Of a stretch of 64,000 bases of DNA, positions 63,215 through 64,000 are shown piece by piece; the first letter of the stretch is position 1, and every line of letters begins with the position of its first letter. The stretch comes from Myxococcales bacterium (GTDB lineage Bacteria; Myxococcota_A; UBA9160; UBA4427): the NCBI GenBank assembly GCA_014240165.1, contig JAAZXM010000005.1, forward strand, positions 62,001 through 126,000, read 5' to 3'. The notes beneath the pieces were generated by a model. The model searched no databases, was not told the origin of the DNA, and saw only the letters and a program-made list of their open reading frames with translations. Made by a program: the position numbers and the translations under genes.

Positions 63215-64000
63215 ATGGCGCAGTCGGACGAGCGAAACCAGGAATACACCGGACTCACCCGGGTGGAGCCCACCCTCCCGACCCGTTTCTATCTCGATCC
63301 AGACCACCACGCGTTGGAGTTGCAACGTATCTGGTACCGAAATTGGATCTACGTATGCCGGGCCAGCGACCTCGACGGCCCAAGGGCCTTTCGCGTCTTC
63401 GACCTCGGATCCCAGCAGATCCTGCTGCTCCGGGACGAGGGCGGCGAGCTCCAGGCTTTTCACAATACGTGTCGCCACCGGGGATCGACGCTCATCCAGA
63501 AGGCCGAAGGCTGTCTACGCAATGCGCGGATCACCTGCCCCTACCACAGCTGGACCTACGACCTCCAGGGCAGGTTGCAGCGACGGCCCACCCGGGGAGA
63601 GCAGGCCGATTTCGACAAGGCCGATTACTCGCTCTATGACGTGGCGGTGGCCGATTGGAACGGATTCATCTTCATCCATCTCGAACCGGAGAACGCCGCC
63701 CCTCTCGAGACCGCCTTCGACGCTTCGCACCTGCTGGATAACTGGCACCTGGCGGAACTCCAAGTCGGGCATACCCATACCCGGACCCTGGCATGCAATT
63801 GGAAAATTTTCTGGGAAAATTTCAACGAGTGTCTCCACTGCCCGAATCTCCATCCCTCCTTGTCGCGGATCGTGCCGCTCTACAAGCAGTACTTCATGGA
63901 AGTCCACGACGATCCCGAATGGCAGGCACATCAACGCGAGGGTGACCCCCTCTACAAGGCCGGGCTCGCCGAGGGAAAAGAAACCTGGTCCGCCGATGGC
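63215..64000 (+). CDS. Rieske non-heme iron oxygenase, large subunit (partial)
   Basis: Open at the window edge: 262 residues seen, no stop. The Rieske cluster is bound by NTCRHRGS and CPYHSW (CxH...CxxH). The mononuclear-iron site begins with NFNECLHCPNLHP, with the two His four residues apart and the bridging acidic residue before them. This spacing resembles choline/glycine-betaine and carnitine-type oxygenases as well as ring-hydroxylating ones; the C-terminal domain that would decide is not in view. GAGGGAG lies three bases before the ATG. Confidence 0.88.
   Translation, partial: MAQSDERNQEYTGLTRVEPTLPTRFYLDPDHHALELQRIWYRNWIYVCRASDLDGPRAFRVFDLGSQQILLLRDEGGELQAFHNTCRHRGSTLIQKAEGCLRNARITCPYHSWTYDLQGRLQRRPTRGEQADFDKADYSLYDVAVADWNGFIFIHLEPENAAPLETAFDASHLLDNWHLAELQVGHTHTRTLACNWKIFWENFNECLHCPNLHPSLSRIVPLYKQYFMEVHDDPEWQAHQREGDPLYKAGLAEGKETWSADG

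Overview
The window is G+C-rich, densely coded DNA on both strands. It looks like a Gram-negative aerobic bacterium: there are beta-barrel outer-membrane proteins, a periplasmic DsbA-like protein, a complete Na+-translocating NADH:quinone reductase (Nqr), a UbiB-type kinase, MurA and a PII protein. The mix of three F420-type luciferase-like (LLM) oxidoreductases, two Ltp2-like thiolase-fold proteins, DUF35 proteins, a family-B DNA polymerase and many acyl-CoA enzymes recalls uncultured marine or soil lineages formerly called Deltaproteobacteria (Myxococcota- or Binatota-like). That placement is inference; no rRNA or tRNA gene was seen.

Layout. 0-5.2 kb: class I aldolase, a PilZ/cyclic-nucleotide-domain protein, a LuxR-type response regulator, a UbiB/ABC1 kinase and glnB. 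5.2-19.5 kb: a lipid/steroid-type catabolic block with Ltp2-like aldolase plus DUF35, F420 enzyme, short-chain dehydrogenases (SDRs), an HMG-CoA-synthase-like/DUF35 fusion next to a thiolase, two crotonase-fold proteins, cytochrome P450, phytanoyl-CoA-dioxygenase-like protein, a thiolase, SnoaL-like proteins and an amidohydrolase. 19.5-28.4 kb: PolB, a BtrH-type protein, a second F420 enzyme, a pair of acyl-CoA dehydrogenases behind a KstR-like operator, a degenerate E2-like acyltransferase and a CBS protein. 29-36.2 kb: nqrABCDEF-apbE-nqrM. 36.3-41.3 kb: an opposite-strand set of membrane protein, covalent-FMN-type protein and porin with a Fur-like box, then NnrU and HupE/UreJ-like membrane proteins. 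41.4-47.1 kb: amidase, thiolase, DUF5658 protein, RsmE, HAD hydrolase and DsbA-like protein. 47.1-47.9 kb: a repeat- and hairpin-rich gap. 47.9-54.4 kb: a NucS-like protein with apparent catalytic-site loss, MurA with Asp in place of the catalytic Cys, DgkA, a truncated HTH-ATPase, an acyl-CoA ligase and MsrA. 54.4-64 kb: an outer-membrane protein, a phosphopantetheinyl transferase, a DUF1214-like protein, sulfotransferase, a second Ltp2-like protein, metallophosphoesterase, SGNH hydrolase, a third F420 enzyme and the start of a Rieske oxygenase.

How the genes fit together. The catabolic genes could activate an acyl substrate (CoA ligase), oxidise it (P450, PHYH-like, Rieske), and run beta-oxidation-like cycles (acyl-CoA dehydrogenases, crotonases, MFE-2-like SDRs, thiolases), with side-chain removal by Ltp2/DUF35 retro-aldolases. 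Steroid, bile-acid or branched isoprenoid substrates fit, but none is proven. The Nqr operon carries its own maturation genes. ApbE should also flavinylate the neighbouring FMN-binding protein, which links Nqr to the porin/membrane-protein operon. That operon is the strongest candidate here for an undescribed redox or metal-handling module. A second strong signal is a near-consensus promoter that fires straight into a terminator upstream of nnrU.
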